DNA from: Perilla frutescens
Taxonomy: Eukaryota; Streptophyta; Magnoliopsida; Lamiales; Lamiaceae
Assembly (NCBI GenBank): GCA_026008535.1
Contig: BRKX01000004.1
Span: 8,519,501-8,583,500 of the forward strand
Length of the DNA: 64,000 bases
Reading direction: 5' to 3'
In this document: in pieces, positions 33,595 to 45,336 of the stretch
Numbering within the stretch: the stretch's first letter is position 1
How the letters are laid out: each line of letters begins with the position of its first letter
Position numbers and translations under genes: made by a program
The notes under the pieces: generated by a model
Told to the model about the DNA's origin: nothing
The model's input: only the letters and a program-made list of their open reading frames with translations
Databases searched by the model: none

Positions 33595-36443
33595 AAGTGG
33601 TATCAGAGCAGGTTTGCAACTCTGCAGACCTGCTGGGTCTTATTTCGTCTTTCATTGAAATTCCGTGTGATATTATATAAGCCCTCAGCTCGTCACTCAC
33701 GCAACAGCTTAAAAGATACGCATGTTTTTATGCAAATTTTAGCTTTTAAAAGTTTACATTATTTGTTGAAATGTTAAGTCTGTCTAAAAATGAAAGATTA
33801 GGATTCGCCGTGTTGACGGGAATTCCTCGAAAGATTGATTATTATGAAGATAGCATACTTTGATTAACTGCGCTGATTGCGTACTCTGTTGCTATGGTGA
33901 TAGCATACTGGTTTTGAAATATGTCTGTGAGCATACTGATTTCTGTCGAAAAACTATGTTGATTACATATATGTATGAACTTGTTTATATATGCCCTATG
34001 CATACTTGTGATGTTGGGAACGTGCGGAATGCATATTGTAAACCTTGATAGCCGGAATGTGTTTATTGTTTATACTCTTGAATGAGTACAAGAACTTGAA
34101 AGTGGGAGAATGTAAGATTAACTTAGCCTATAGTTGCTGAACTTAGGCTGAATTTGTAAACACTAATGAGATTGTTGAGAACATAGTTTGACTGAGGAAA
34201 CGTTTCATTTTGATGACTGAACATAAACTTACGGCTCAGAATAACTGCCACATGTATATCACGATAAGCGAATTATGAGATTTTGTACGTATACCAAGAA
34301 AGAGATCGATTCGGTGTTTGAATTCGTTGGGGAAATAACCTACTCTATGGGGGTTAACATCCGGTTAGAAGAAGTCTTTCAGACTGAGCTGTGTTAAAGT
34401 TGACCAAGAATTTGCGTTGTTACTAGGAAGATGGACACATTAAGGGATAAAATATTTTGAAAATAAAAACATAAGTCAACGATCTATGTGGAGACTGTGA
34501 ATTTTTGTGGGTAGATATGTTAGACGATGATGGCTACTATAAACAAGGTTCAACATCATAATTATCATCTGAGCGAAATATTGAGGTAAACCGATCACCG
34601 CCTTTTATACTTCCCTGTGGAGATGAGATTATAAAGCTTTGACTACGAACCAGAAGTAAGGAAATGAGTAATCAATTTATAGGCCAGTTATCAGATTGTA
34701 GATCTATTACAAGAAATCCCTACGCAATCTTTCAACTTAGGAGTCATGTTTAACGATCTGTTGCGATTACAGGGAATAAAGATTCGTTCCTCCAAGAGAA
34801 AGCTCTTCACCTCAGTGGATGGCTAATCGAGGCCCTGGCGTGTTTCATTCCCAAGATTTGTAGCTTGTTTTAGATCAATTTTTAGAATGAGGGTAAAGAT
34901 GGTCGTCATGATTGCTGCCAAATTAATTTAAAGATATGTTTGCCGGTGTTCTACTCAGCTTCTAGGAGAAGTTAAAGTCAAACTATTTTGAATCTAGGAG
35001 GTATCATAGATCAAATCGCTTTCTCGTATCCTTCCGATGGGTAGGAAGTGATCCCAAGATGTCGCTTTCCCAGCCAGGCGTAGTCATTTAAAGTCCAGAC
35101 GACTCACGTTATTTCATAGTAACCTCTTAAAGAGGAAAGTGCGAGATGCTCCAGAAAGAAAAGGAACCCGAGGAAGATCATCAAGATGATAGATCTAGTG
35201 GTTGGTAGATCGAGAGCGTCAGTATGATAGGAAGGTTTGACAAATCTATTTGTTCATTCTCATGGATCACCCTTCAATAATCTCATTTTATTTAAAACTT
35301 CTCGATCAAATCTTCTTGGATAACTTGTAATCTTTTGATGATGCTCCTTTGATCATCAAGAAATCAGTAATAGCACTTCCTTGATAGGCTAAACTGACAC
35401 CTTTATGGAAAAAAAAAATTCAAGCACGGTTCTCAGCTCTTAAGCATTGATTTTCTTTTGTTATTCCCATATATCTTTGTAAAATACGAGAACCTTTCGA
35501 GTTATAAATCCTCTAAAAAAGAAATATTTTTGGAATAAATAATCTAGTGTTATATCTCTTTCAGCTTTTGAACTTGTTAAAGATTATTGATCAGATAAAG
35601 TCCTCACTCCGAGGCATTTGTTTCTTTTAACTTCCACTTATAGAACTCGAGTGTGGAACCTCAAATAGAAGAGAGAGCTTATAAAAGTATTCATTTAAGT
35701 ATATTGTTAGGAGAGTGAATGATAGTATTCCATAATGACGAATGGAATCAAAGCAGTACCAGTTAGTGTTTTCCAAAGTCAAAAGTACATTTCTAAAGTA
35801 ATTTCCCAGTTCGTAACGTTTAAAGATGATCAATGGATGTTAACAAGCAAGTTTCGAGCTTACAGTTAAAATCTAGACGTGTGTTTCTTATTATGCATGC
35901 AAGCGAAGGTGGTCACAAGCAGGAGCTAGACAGTCGGACTACCACTTTAAAGAAAAGAGAAGAGTATAATGATGAAAATAAGACTAAGTTACATCGGAAA
36001 TACGATTCAAGCACGCTTCAAGAAGACGTAAACGTCGAATCTCAAGATTTTAAGGAAGGAGATAAAACACACTTCGAACCTGATAGAATTTGTAATCCAA
36101 CCGTCCAAGGGCGTGCTCATTCGAATCATGGGGAGATTATTTGAAGTCACTGTATCGTGATAGCTCTCATAAAGGATAGAGAAAGGTGGCGAATGTTTAG
36201 GCTTTCTGAAAGATAAATCAGCGTGGAAAAGAAGAGCGAGTATAGACTCTTTAAAGAAGTATTTAACCAAGAAGAAAGCGGAAATATGGCTAAAAGTTGA
36301 GAATCAACCTAAAGAATAGGAGACCCTTATCAGTTCTAGGCAGCAAGTACAAAAATTGAGGTTTTGAACCCTGAGAATGTACTTTGATACTTCTTCTCAA
36401 GATATGGAAATTTCGGGATGAAATTTATTTAAGGGGGGTAGAA
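33595..36443 (+). mobile_element. LARD-2 internal region, non-coding
   Basis: About 2.85 kb without any protein-coding frame above about 100 codons and no retroelement domain. It is colinear with the LARD-1 internal region from the PBS through the middle (34,935-35,270; 35,350-35,660; 35,800-36,020) to the PPT, with many substitutions and small indels. The PPT AAGGGGGGTAGAA is at 36,431-36,443. Confidence 0.87.
33598..33609 (+). promoter_or_regulatory. LARD-2 primer-binding site
   Basis: TGGTATCAGAGC three bases after the LTR. It is followed by AGG-YTTGCAACTCTGCAGACYTG, which is almost identical to the sequence after the LARD-1 PBS. Confidence 0.93.
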
Positions 36444-39295
36444 TGTAATACCCCCAAAATATTTTAGAAGGTTTAATTCAACTTATGTTACCCCCTGGTA
36501 ATTTAGGAAATAAGTTGGGTCCTTAAATGATTCAAATAAAGGAAAATCGCAGGCACGAAAATCTGTTACATTTTGTTTTGCTCAAAAATTGCTTTAAAAA
36601 TATGTTCTAATATTTTTCTCGGGTTGATAGAAAAAAATTTCGAGCATTGTGCCAAACTTTGAATTTTCTAATTTTGAGTTCAAATGAACTCTTAACACAA
36701 CTTTAAGTTGGAAAATAATAAATTTAATAGAAAAAGACACATCCGTCATTATCCAATTTATTTTTCAAAAGATTATCTTATTCATACTTATCCTATTCTT
36801 TTTCCATCATTATCCTCTTTCTTTTATTCATTATTATCCTATTTATTTTTCCTCTATAAATAGGAGTTTAAGGTTTCATTTTTCATTCATTTTCAAAATC
36901 GAAACGCCGAGCAGCTTCCAGAGAATGTACGACTCTAGTTTCCTATTTCAATTTTGAAATAGTCATTTTGAAGGTGTCAACGCGTAGATCACGAATACAT
37001 GATTGAAATGATGACACGAAGGATGATCACGATGAAAAATCATCGTGACCGCCGCCAATTCCTCGGAGAAGGTACTTTCTCCGATTCTGGTCATTCGGAC
37101 CGATGAATTTAGAAATTTCAAGTTCTTAATATGCTTATATTTCGATTATCTTTAATTCTACCAATTCCGATTTTTGATGTTGTGATTTTTCGGTATTTTT
37201 CTCCGTTTTCATTTTATGTAAATCTCAGATCTACTCTTCATGGATATTCGCATTAGAAATCTTCTTTTTATAAATATTCTTGGATCATTTGGATCTTGTA
37301 GTTAACCAGAATAGATTTTTGATTTCTCATCGATTGAAATCCGGATCCGAATATTATATTATAAATTTTTCCAGTTCGAATTTATGTTCTAGCCGTCCGA
37401 TCTTTGATCTGATTACACCATTAAATTCCTTATTTTTTGCACTATCAAAAATTGTACATTTGAGCGAAAATCCAACGAGTATCGAGCTCGATACATTTTC
37501 AGCTAAAATCTGTGAATATTCTTACCGATCTGTTTCAGTTTTTGTCCCGTTTCACCCATTTTGGGTTGTCAAATCAAAAAATTTTCTTCTCGAAAGTTGC
37601 TCAAAATAGTATTTCCTATGCTTTCGTCGAATTTCGTAATTTTCGGTTGAGTTTTGAATAATATCGATTATTTAATTTATGCAGTTATTTTATTTCCGAG
37701 AGCATGTGTTATCGAAAAATTCTAAAATTCTCATTCTTTACTCTTGGCATGTATAGTATTATCCCTGAATATTTTCGTAATTTCCGAGCGGTTAAAAAGT
37801 GTCGTGGCGTAGATCTGGTAAACTTTGGATAAATGACAAGTTTTGGAAAGAGACCTCTGTCAAATCAGTTGATCCCAGTAAAGCAAGAATAACGTTTTGG
37901 AATTTCTTTTCTTCTTCTTCGAAATTATTCGAGGTCTCTAGAGTCGCGCAATCTATTTTAGAATTGAATAGAATTAATTATAGCTCCGCTTATAGTAGAT
38001 TAATTTCCGGAAATATAGCGTTTATCCTAAGTTAAAGTTTACCTTCTGTAGTACCAGCTGAGCTAGAGAAAGAGTATCAGGGTTGATTCTTCAGGAGTTA
38101 GCTTTTCAGAATCCCGAGACAGGTGGGTTATACTACACTATCTTTGCAAATTGTATCTTTCGAGTTATTAAGCTCTGCTTTGCTAAAATTGCAGATGTGC
38201 CTATCTGTGTTAAATATTTACATGCTACTATATGTTGTTGGAGTCTCATAAACCAGCGCTGTGGCAATGTGAGTAGCTACAATATGCATGCATTATTTGT
38301 CCTGCCCTACTCCTTGTTGGTGAGACTTAAATGAAACACTTATTGGTTATACTCTTTGGGTATACTATGGCCATACTCAACGTTATGCGCTGGTGATGTA
38401 GTTTGGGTTGCGGGCAGTGATGGGTTATACTCTTAAGCGCTTCACGATAAAATATTTTGGTGAACTTAGGTTGCTTCCAACTTTTAAACCTCCTAAGCTT
38501 CACTACCTGCATGGACACATATAGATTACTTTTACAAAATGATTTGCATAACTTAAATTGTGAGAACTTGCCCACTGAGTGCATTAGTACTCAGCTCAAA
38601 TCTTTTCAAACATTTTCAGGTCAGTAGGTTGGAGCGTGGAGGTGACGAGGCTGAGATATGGGCTATTATGATTTACATATTTTTCCATTGTCCCTTTTTA
38701 TTAGTATTCTGTTAAGAATTGAGCTTTCGCACTTCTGGTATTCTTTTGCTAAATGCTAAGAACTCTAATCTTTGTATTTTGTTGATATGATTCTGCTTCT
38801 CTGATTCTGAACATTTGTTGACTTCCTAGTTAACATGTATCATATGCTTAGCTACATAATTATTCCAAGGGGAGGAAACCCGTCTTTCGTTATGTCTATT
38901 TGATTATTCATTTTGGCCTATGGAAGGGCTTCATCTGTTCAGCATATTGGTGTCTGTTTCTTTTGTCGACCTATGAATGGGTCTATTGATTGTTGGTATC
39001 TGGTTATTTGTTTCTATTTGGCTTATGAAAGGGCTTATTGAATTGTTACAGCTTCCATTCTTCTCTTATAAGCCGTTATAAACGGGGATTCACTCTAGTG
39101 ACAGAGGTTATGATGTCTAATTTTCCGGAAGGCATAACCTATCTTTAGCATACTCGGTTGTTAAATTTTATTCCAAACATTAATCCCTTTGGATTAACAC
39201 CCCGTCATTAATTTAATTACCCCATTTCTTTCCCGCTTCTTAATTCCCACCCCGTGGCGTCTATTTTCATGATCTTTCAAGATCGGGGCACTACA
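36444..39295 (+). mobile_element. LARD-2, 3' LTR (2,852 bp)
   Basis: TGTAATACCCCC to GGGGCACTACA, aligned along its whole length with the 5' LTR and with only scattered differences. Followed by TATTG, the altered target duplication, and then the rest of the host LTR (ATTTTATTTTAGAC). Confidence 0.94.
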
Positions 39296-39300
39296 TATTG

Positions 39301-40292
39301 ATTTTATTTTAGACTATAGTATTAATTAGATTATAGTATTTATTATTTTGGATCAGATTTTTATTTATTTTTTATGTAATTTTCATGCATAATATAATTA
39401 GGTTTGACTAAAATTGTATTTAAGGCAATTTCCTACCTTGAATAGAATTCTAGTTTAGGCTTTTTCCTAGTATAGTTAGAGATCCCTTTTGGATCAGTTT
39501 TTAGGCTCTCTTAGCTTATTATTTTCATCCCCCTTAAGCACTATAAATAGGGGAACCATGTTACATTGATATTTTTGACATTATTGATTAAATTTGTCTT
39601 TACATACAATTTGTGTCTCAACCTTTAAAGCTTTTGATTATTTTCTTGAAAATACTCATTCTTCTAGCCTAGCAACTTTAAGTCTTAAATTAAGGGAACG
39701 TTCTAATTCACACGAGGAATTAGGGTGAACTCGCTACCGAGGAGTAACTTCAAGATTCATTTTCGTCGTACAAGATACGTCGGGGATTAATCGGGTTACA
39801 ATTCACAACACTACAACCTTCAACCATCATCAATCGATGTCTTCCATCCTTCCATCATCGTTCGTGATCCTTCCAAGCCACAAGAGCTGATTGTGTGTTG
39901 ATGATAAGGGTTCGAGTTCCATACAAGTTCAATTCAACGTGTTCTTCATCTATACCGTAAGTACTTCATAGCCTTAACATATCATATCTACTCCTAGCCC
40001 TTCTCCACCATAAATCACGTCCTAAACACGTCATCCTTCCAGCCATAATAATCATTCTAAACCAGCCCTCTTTTGTTCAGATTTGTGTTCTATTTTTTAT
40101 GTCACAGTTTAAGTGTCTTAGTTAGGCCTAGTTCTACATCTATAAAAGGTTCAAGTCTTTTATTATATTATTTCAGTTTATTTCATTTATTGAGTCTATA
40201 GTATAGGATTGAATCCTTCCTTAGTTGGCGTGTTCGTTCCTAGAAGTCTTCCCCGCGTTCTCGTATCCTGTACAATTTACTGGGTTACATCA
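39301..40292 (+). mobile_element. Gag-only element, 3' LTR, second part
   Basis: Resumes the LTR after LARD-2 and matches 27,153-28,484 except that it lacks the MITE. Ends ...GGGTTACATCA followed by CTAAC (40,293-40,297), the right target duplication. Confidence 0.92.
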
Positions 40293-40604
40293 CTAACGGG
40301 TAGGTGTTTTTTCAATTTTTTTGGAAGACAATTTCATTTGATAGTGGGTAATCGATGTCATGTAAAAAATAATATTGTTTATTTTGCATTTGGATTTTAG
40401 GGTTATGAAGGGTTTATATCTATCTTATTGAATTAATTTTCGAATATGTTGTAGTTAGTTATAGTTGTTGCTTATAATATTTTGTTTTGTTGCTTGAATT
40501 ATGATATGTTAGTGTTTTATATAAAAAAATCTATTATGATTTTTTTATTGTAGTGCATCAGTTTTGTTATTTATTAGTGAGTATTTTGATGCTTGATGAA
40601 TAGC

Positions 40605-40916
40605 TGATCATTGCTAACTTATATTATACATAAACATTATATAGTTTTAGAAATTAGGATTTTTATATGTTTGCTCTCCCATGGAGATTAATTTGTTGTA
40701 AGTGTTTGGTAATCTTGAGTGACTGTTGTAGTAGATTTCGTAGATTGAAATCATAATTTTTTTGAGTTGATCATTGCTAACTTATATTATATATAAACAT
40801 TATATAGTTTTAGAAATTAGGATTTTTATATGTTTGCTCTCCCATGGAGATTAATTTGTTGTAAGTGTTTGGTAATCTTGAGTGACTGTTGTAGTAGATT
40901 TCGTAGATTGAAATCA
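40605..40916. repeat. 163-bp tandem duplication
   Basis: The sequence from TGATCATTGCTAACTTATAT (40,605) recurs at 40,768 with only a few differences, the second copy ending about 40,916. Near-identity indicates a recent duplication. Neither copy is coding. Confidence 0.9.
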
Positions 40917-42198
40917 ATTTTTTTTTTGAATTTGTGGTAGTTAATTAGTTTTACTACTTCAATTTTTTATTTTGTTGCTTGAGTTATGATGAATTAGAGA
41001 TTAATTTAAAATGGTGGCATTTAATTGTAATGTACCAGTTTGGCTAATTATTTTATTATTGAGTATTTTAGATATTTGTTATGAATGATTTTGTTGCTTT
41101 GTTTTATACTAATTTATAGTTTCGAATATAGTCTTTGTTTTCATTTTTGCTCATAAGATTCATTGTTTATCGGTGTTTATTTATGTGTTGAATCAATAAT
41201 ATTTCATTGATAAACATGTAATTCATATGAATATTACGTACTTTTAGATGCTTTTTATCAATAAATTTATTGTTTATTTTGCAGTAATTTTTGGCTTCGT
41301 ATATCCTACTTTGTATCATTTTGGAAAAATTGATTGTAATTCATTGTTAAACATATATAAACATTTCATCACATCAATTTTTAGATGCTTGTTATGAATA
41401 AATTTATTGATTATTTTGTAGTAATTTTTAGCTTGATATGAAGAATGAAGACAAGGGCGTTTTGTCTTAATTAATCGATTTTAGTCGGTGAAATCTCAGT
41501 ATTTTTCGACTACAGAACCATCGTAATGAAACAATATAGCAATCTACCTCAGTGACTGAAGTTGCATGTTGACCACATTGTTAAAAAAGATCTGTAATAT
41601 CAAAAAAGCTATCACTATGATTATTTATGTTTATGATCAAGTTGTTTAAGATCTTATAGAGAAATCATGAATTTATTTTTCATACATGATTATCGTAAAA
41701 TCATTAAAAAACACGTGAGATTATTTACATTCAATTGTTAAGGAATGTTTTCGTTCTAAATAAGCAACAAATAACATATAATAAAGAATCAATTTGCATC
41801 ATAAATGCCCTTCAATATTAACAAGCAATGATTTAATGCTAATTTAGCAATGGTTTGGTGCAATATAAACAACATTAGGATGTTAAATAAGTAATGCTTT
41901 GATTAGTGACATTTTCCAATTTGATTTTGTTATGCTTGGTTGATATTGTATTGATGATGAAATAGCAAATAAATTATAAGCATTAAAACTAAATATCCTA
42001 AGGATCAAGCTCATGGATCATAATTCAAGCAACGGAATCAATAATTCTAAACAATAAAATCCAACATTGTGATCAAGCACCATAAGTAGTCATATCAAGC
42101 ACTAAAACCAAATATATGAAGCAGCAAAATTAATCAAATGAAACATCAAGTAACTTACTAAAGGAGTCAGAAAATCATAATAATTAAGCACATAATAC

Positions 42199-42401
42199 AT
42201 TCACACTATGCTCCAAAAAAATCATAAGATGCATTAAAACTAATCAATATAAGCACCAAAATTACTCATGTCAAGATGTTACTTCATTCATATTAAGCTA
42301 TAAAAATAACATCTCTAAGCACCAAATCTGTTCATTCTTAGCAATAAAACTAATGATACTAAGTACATAAAATTATCATACTAAGCACCAACACAAATCA
42401 T
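42199..42401. repeat. Dispersed direct repeat, copy 1
   Basis: From ATTCACACTATG to ACACAAATCA. The same block, with small indels, is at 42,871-43,050. It is AT-rich and non-coding, full of AAGCACCAAA / AGCAACAAAACT words. Lies inside candidate transposon 2. Confidence 0.8.
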
Positions 42402-42870
42402 ATTGAGAATAAAAATAATTATATTAAGCACTAAAACACATCATAATAAGCATTGTTCACACCAATACATTCGAAAACCAAACTCTAATATTTTATTTAT
42501 TCATATAATTTTCATTCAAAACCACAATGCATTATTAACACATGGTAAAAACCTAATCACATCATAAAAAACATCTAAACAAAAATTCATTAGTAACAAA
42601 TATTGACTAATATAATTTTACCTTTCCAACTAATATTTTATATATGTATTCTTCGTTCCTCATATTCAAATGACGATTCTCTAGCATTCTTCCTTATTGT
42701 GGTTGTATTGCGGGAACAACATAAATTATTCTAGTATAACTCTAAAAAACATGTTAGCAAATTTACAAAAAAATAGTTACAACAAGAACTAATTAACTTT
42801 TTCAAATAAAAAAAACTAAATATAAGTTGATGAGCAACAAAATAACTCTTGTAATATTCCAATACTTGAT

Positions 42871-43050
42871 CATTCACACTATGATCCAAAAAATCATAAC
42901 ATGCATTAAAACCAATCAATATAAGCACCAAAACTACTCATATGAAGCTATAAAAATAACATTTCTAAGCACGAAATCCGTTCATTCTTAGCAACAAAAC
43001 TAATGACACTAAGTGTGTAAAGTTATCACACTAAGCATCAACACAAGTCA
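42871..43050. repeat. Dispersed direct repeat, copy 2
   Basis: Second copy of the block at 42,199-42,401. It lacks about 25 bases found in copy 1, around GATGTTACTTCATTC. Confidence 0.8.
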
Positions 43051-43100
43051 TTTTTTTTCTTATACGAAGCGTCGTGTGGTCGTCGGTGTTGTGCAGTGGA

Positions 43101-43212
43101 TCGATGGCAAATGCTGCTCGAAGGTGACATGTGATGGCTTGACGATGGAAGCTACTCAATAGTGATGTGTGGTGGCTCGATGTTGGACGCTACTCGACGG
43201 TGCAGGTGGTCG
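43101..43212. repeat. Three imperfect 38-bp tandem units, GC-richer
   Basis: Units start near 43,101, 43,140 and 43,178 and share GATG...GCTACTCGA...GTGATGTG...GGCT. The patch is GC-richer than its surroundings and could be a captured gene fragment, but no protein is recognisable. Confidence 0.6.
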
Positions 43213-43606
43213 CCGACTGGTTCTTTTGACTGAACTTGCACCAATTTGTCTCTTTGATTTTTAAAAGTGCCACAATTTTTTGGATGGATTTTAGGATTTA
43301 GGAGAAAATAATGATCAATATAATTACTTCTAGCAGATTTTGAAGATTGGAATTGCAATTAATGAGCTGATTTGATACGTATGGGTTTGCAAGATTTGAT
43401 TTCTCTAATTTTAAGGAATGTTTCCATGTCAAGTTATATATCTAAATTACAATATTATCCCTACTTGATTAATTTAATCTATAATATTATATTTATTCCA
43501 CATTCAATCCATTTAATCTCATCCATTCATCCACAATAATTAAAAGGCTAAGATTTATTCCTATTTTTTCTCACATAGAGATTATTCCCTATTATAACAA
43601 ACCCCT

Positions 43607-43621
43607 ATATATATATATAAC
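43607..43621. repeat. TA microsatellite
   Basis: TATATATATATATA directly beyond the CCCC at the right end of candidate transposon 2, mirroring the TA tract at 24,604-24,628. Confidence 0.8.
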
Positions 43622-43722
43622 TTTAGATTTGGTGGCCCACACCTCATTGACTGACGTGACGGCAATGGGTGACCCATAAACTAATGGCCCAGGTTATTGT
43701 GTAAAAGCATGGTCTATGATAG

Positions 43723-45031
43723 TAGGCGTGTAAATGAGTCGAGGTAAATCGAGTACCACCGAGATCGACCTTGGCTCATTTAAGTATTCGTGAGCTCGAA
43801 CTCGAGCTCGACAGGAAAAAATCAAGCTCAAGCTCGGCTCATTTATTTAAAATTCAAGCCCGAACTCAAACTCTGCTCAAGCTTGGCTCATTTATTTAAA
43901 ATTTGAGTCCGAAATTGAGCTCGGCTCGATTATATAAAATTTGAGCCCGAACTCGAGCTCGGCTCGTTTATTTATTTCTTAATATTAATATCTTTTTTAT
44001 TCCTCTTTTTTTTTCTTTTTCTTTTTTATATTTATAAATTTATACTGTATGTTTATTAGTTACTATTATAAACGCATCCATGTATAAATAGAAATTATGA
44101 ATCATAACTCATAAGTCATATCTTATTCCAATATATTAAGATAATTTATAAATTAATGATTCTATATTATTTAACAGATTATTAATTCTTAATTTTTTTA
44201 ATTATTATTCTTGGTATTATTTAATGTTAGTCTAAATTTCTTTAATTCCTTTTATTACCCATCAACTCTTGTATTAAGCATCCAATTTCTTAATTTTGAT
44301 AATATTAGATAAATATCATTGGTTTCATTTCATATTTTTATTTAATGAATTTGGAAGTATTTTTTTTGTAAATATTAGTCTTAATTTCTCTTATTACTTA
44401 GTATTTATTATTGAGGGTTCATTTTATTAATTTTGATAATATTAATATAATATCATTTCATATTTCATATCAATATTTATTATACTAATATACTATGTAA
44501 AATTATAAATAAGATGATTATATTGAATATAATATATATATATATAGTTCATTAGTTTGTCTGTTTGTGTATATAATTGTTACTATTGATTATTAATTTC
44601 TTAACTTTAGTAATATTAATTAGTTCAATAGTTAATAGCATTAATTTTATTTTATTTTTAATGAGAAGTATTAATTTGACAAAAGTTACAATAGTATGTG
44701 TCTCGAGTTCTAAATCGAATAGCTCGCGAGCACGGCCCGAGTTCAGCTCGTTTAAGTACTCTCAAACCGGACTCGTGAGATAGCTCGCGAGCCAGGTTCA
44801 AGTTCGGCTAGTTTAACTACTCGTGAGCCGGCTCGCTAGACAGTTCATGAGACAGCTCGTTAAAAAGCTCGAGAATCTCACGAGTCGAGTTAACTCGCGA
44901 GCTCCACGAGCCCAGCTCAAGCTTGGCTCAAGAAAATAATAAGTTCATTTAGCAAGCTCGAGCTTGACTTGTTTAATAAACAAGCCGATATCCATGTATC
45001 TCGTGAGTAGTTTGGCTTATTTACAGCCCTA
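43723..45031. mobile_element. Non-autonomous hAT-like element rich in GAGCTCGGCTCG words
   Basis: Ends TAGGCGTGTAAATGAGTCGAG and, inverted, TAGGGCTGTAAATAAGCC, giving imperfect terminal inverted repeats of about 18 bases. Subterminal zones (43,740-43,970 and 44,700-45,000) are dense in GAGCTCGGCTCATTTA / GCTCGCGAGC words in both orientations; the middle (43,980-44,690) is AT-rich. Elements with this TAGGG-TGTAAA-GAGC layout are common in plants and usually placed near hAT. The 8-bp flanks (TATGATAG and CTCGTAAG) do not match, so the target duplication is lost or the ends are slightly off. No transposase. Confidence 0.6.
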
Positions 45032-45331
45032 CTCGTAAGGGTAGTGTGTCCGGATTTGTGTTTTTATTTTTTAGCAATTTTATAAAAATATTTTATGAAA
45101 AAAAGATATAAATCACGATATTAGTAAATTTTAATTATGTTCATCACGGTTTTTTCGGCATCCTATTGTATAAACGATATATGTGTATATTTTTTACAAT
45201 ATCATATGAAAATTTCACAACATTGTCATTACAGAGTATGAGACAAAATAAAAAAAATTGGGACAAACATAATTATATCTATTTAATAAGTAAGATATAT
45301 TCAAAAAAAAAAGTCCTAAAAGTTGTGGTAG
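45032..45331. other. AT-rich gene-free stretch
   Basis: No frame, repeat or element end recognised between the hAT-like element and the Athila-like element. Confidence 0.6.
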
Positions 45332-45336
45332 CTCCC
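45332..45336 (+). repeat. Target-site duplication CTCCC, left copy
   Basis: CTCCC precedes TGACGTGCGG at 45,337 and recurs at 49,983-49,987 after ...CTTGTCA. The pair proves that both outer ends of the Athila-like element are original. Confidence 0.88.

Larger units (their letters stand above)
26935..40292 (+). mobile_element. Gag-only gypsy-like element (TR-GAG type) with nested inserts
   Basis: Ends TGATG...CATCA, flanked by CTAAC. Order: 5' LTR (26,935-28,484), PBS, a Gag-like reading frame, PPT, 3' LTR (from 30,515, resumed at 39,301-40,292). Without inserts the element is about 4.4 kb. There is no protease, RT, RNase H or integrase, yet the extreme 3' coding end (NSRTNSFQEEGN before the PPT) looks like the normal end of a gypsy polyprotein. 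This matches the structure described for plant TR-GAG elements (terminal repeats plus a Gag frame), so mobilisation would need enzymes in trans. LARD-2 is inserted in the 3' LTR and a MITE in the 5' LTR. Confidence 0.85.
26088..43606. mobile_element. Candidate non-autonomous DNA transposon 2, split by a retrotransposon
   Basis: Left end: GGTTCAAATAGGGACTAGAC...TGAGAAATAGAAACAAATC. The right end, reverse-complemented from 43,606, reads TTGTTATAATAGGGAATAAT...TGTGAGAAAAAATAGGAAT. Removing the gag-only gypsy element (26,935-40,292) leaves about 4.1 kb: 26,088-26,934 plus 40,298-43,606. The interior is AT-rich, non-coding and rich in words such as AAGCACCAAAACTA, partly in direct repeats. The right end abuts a TA tract. 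No transposase is recognised; ends and class need confirmation. Confidence 0.35.

Noticed and set aside
42199..43050. CRISPR-like repeats
   Set aside because: Repeats are long, degenerate and irregularly spaced, and the sequence is plant DNA.
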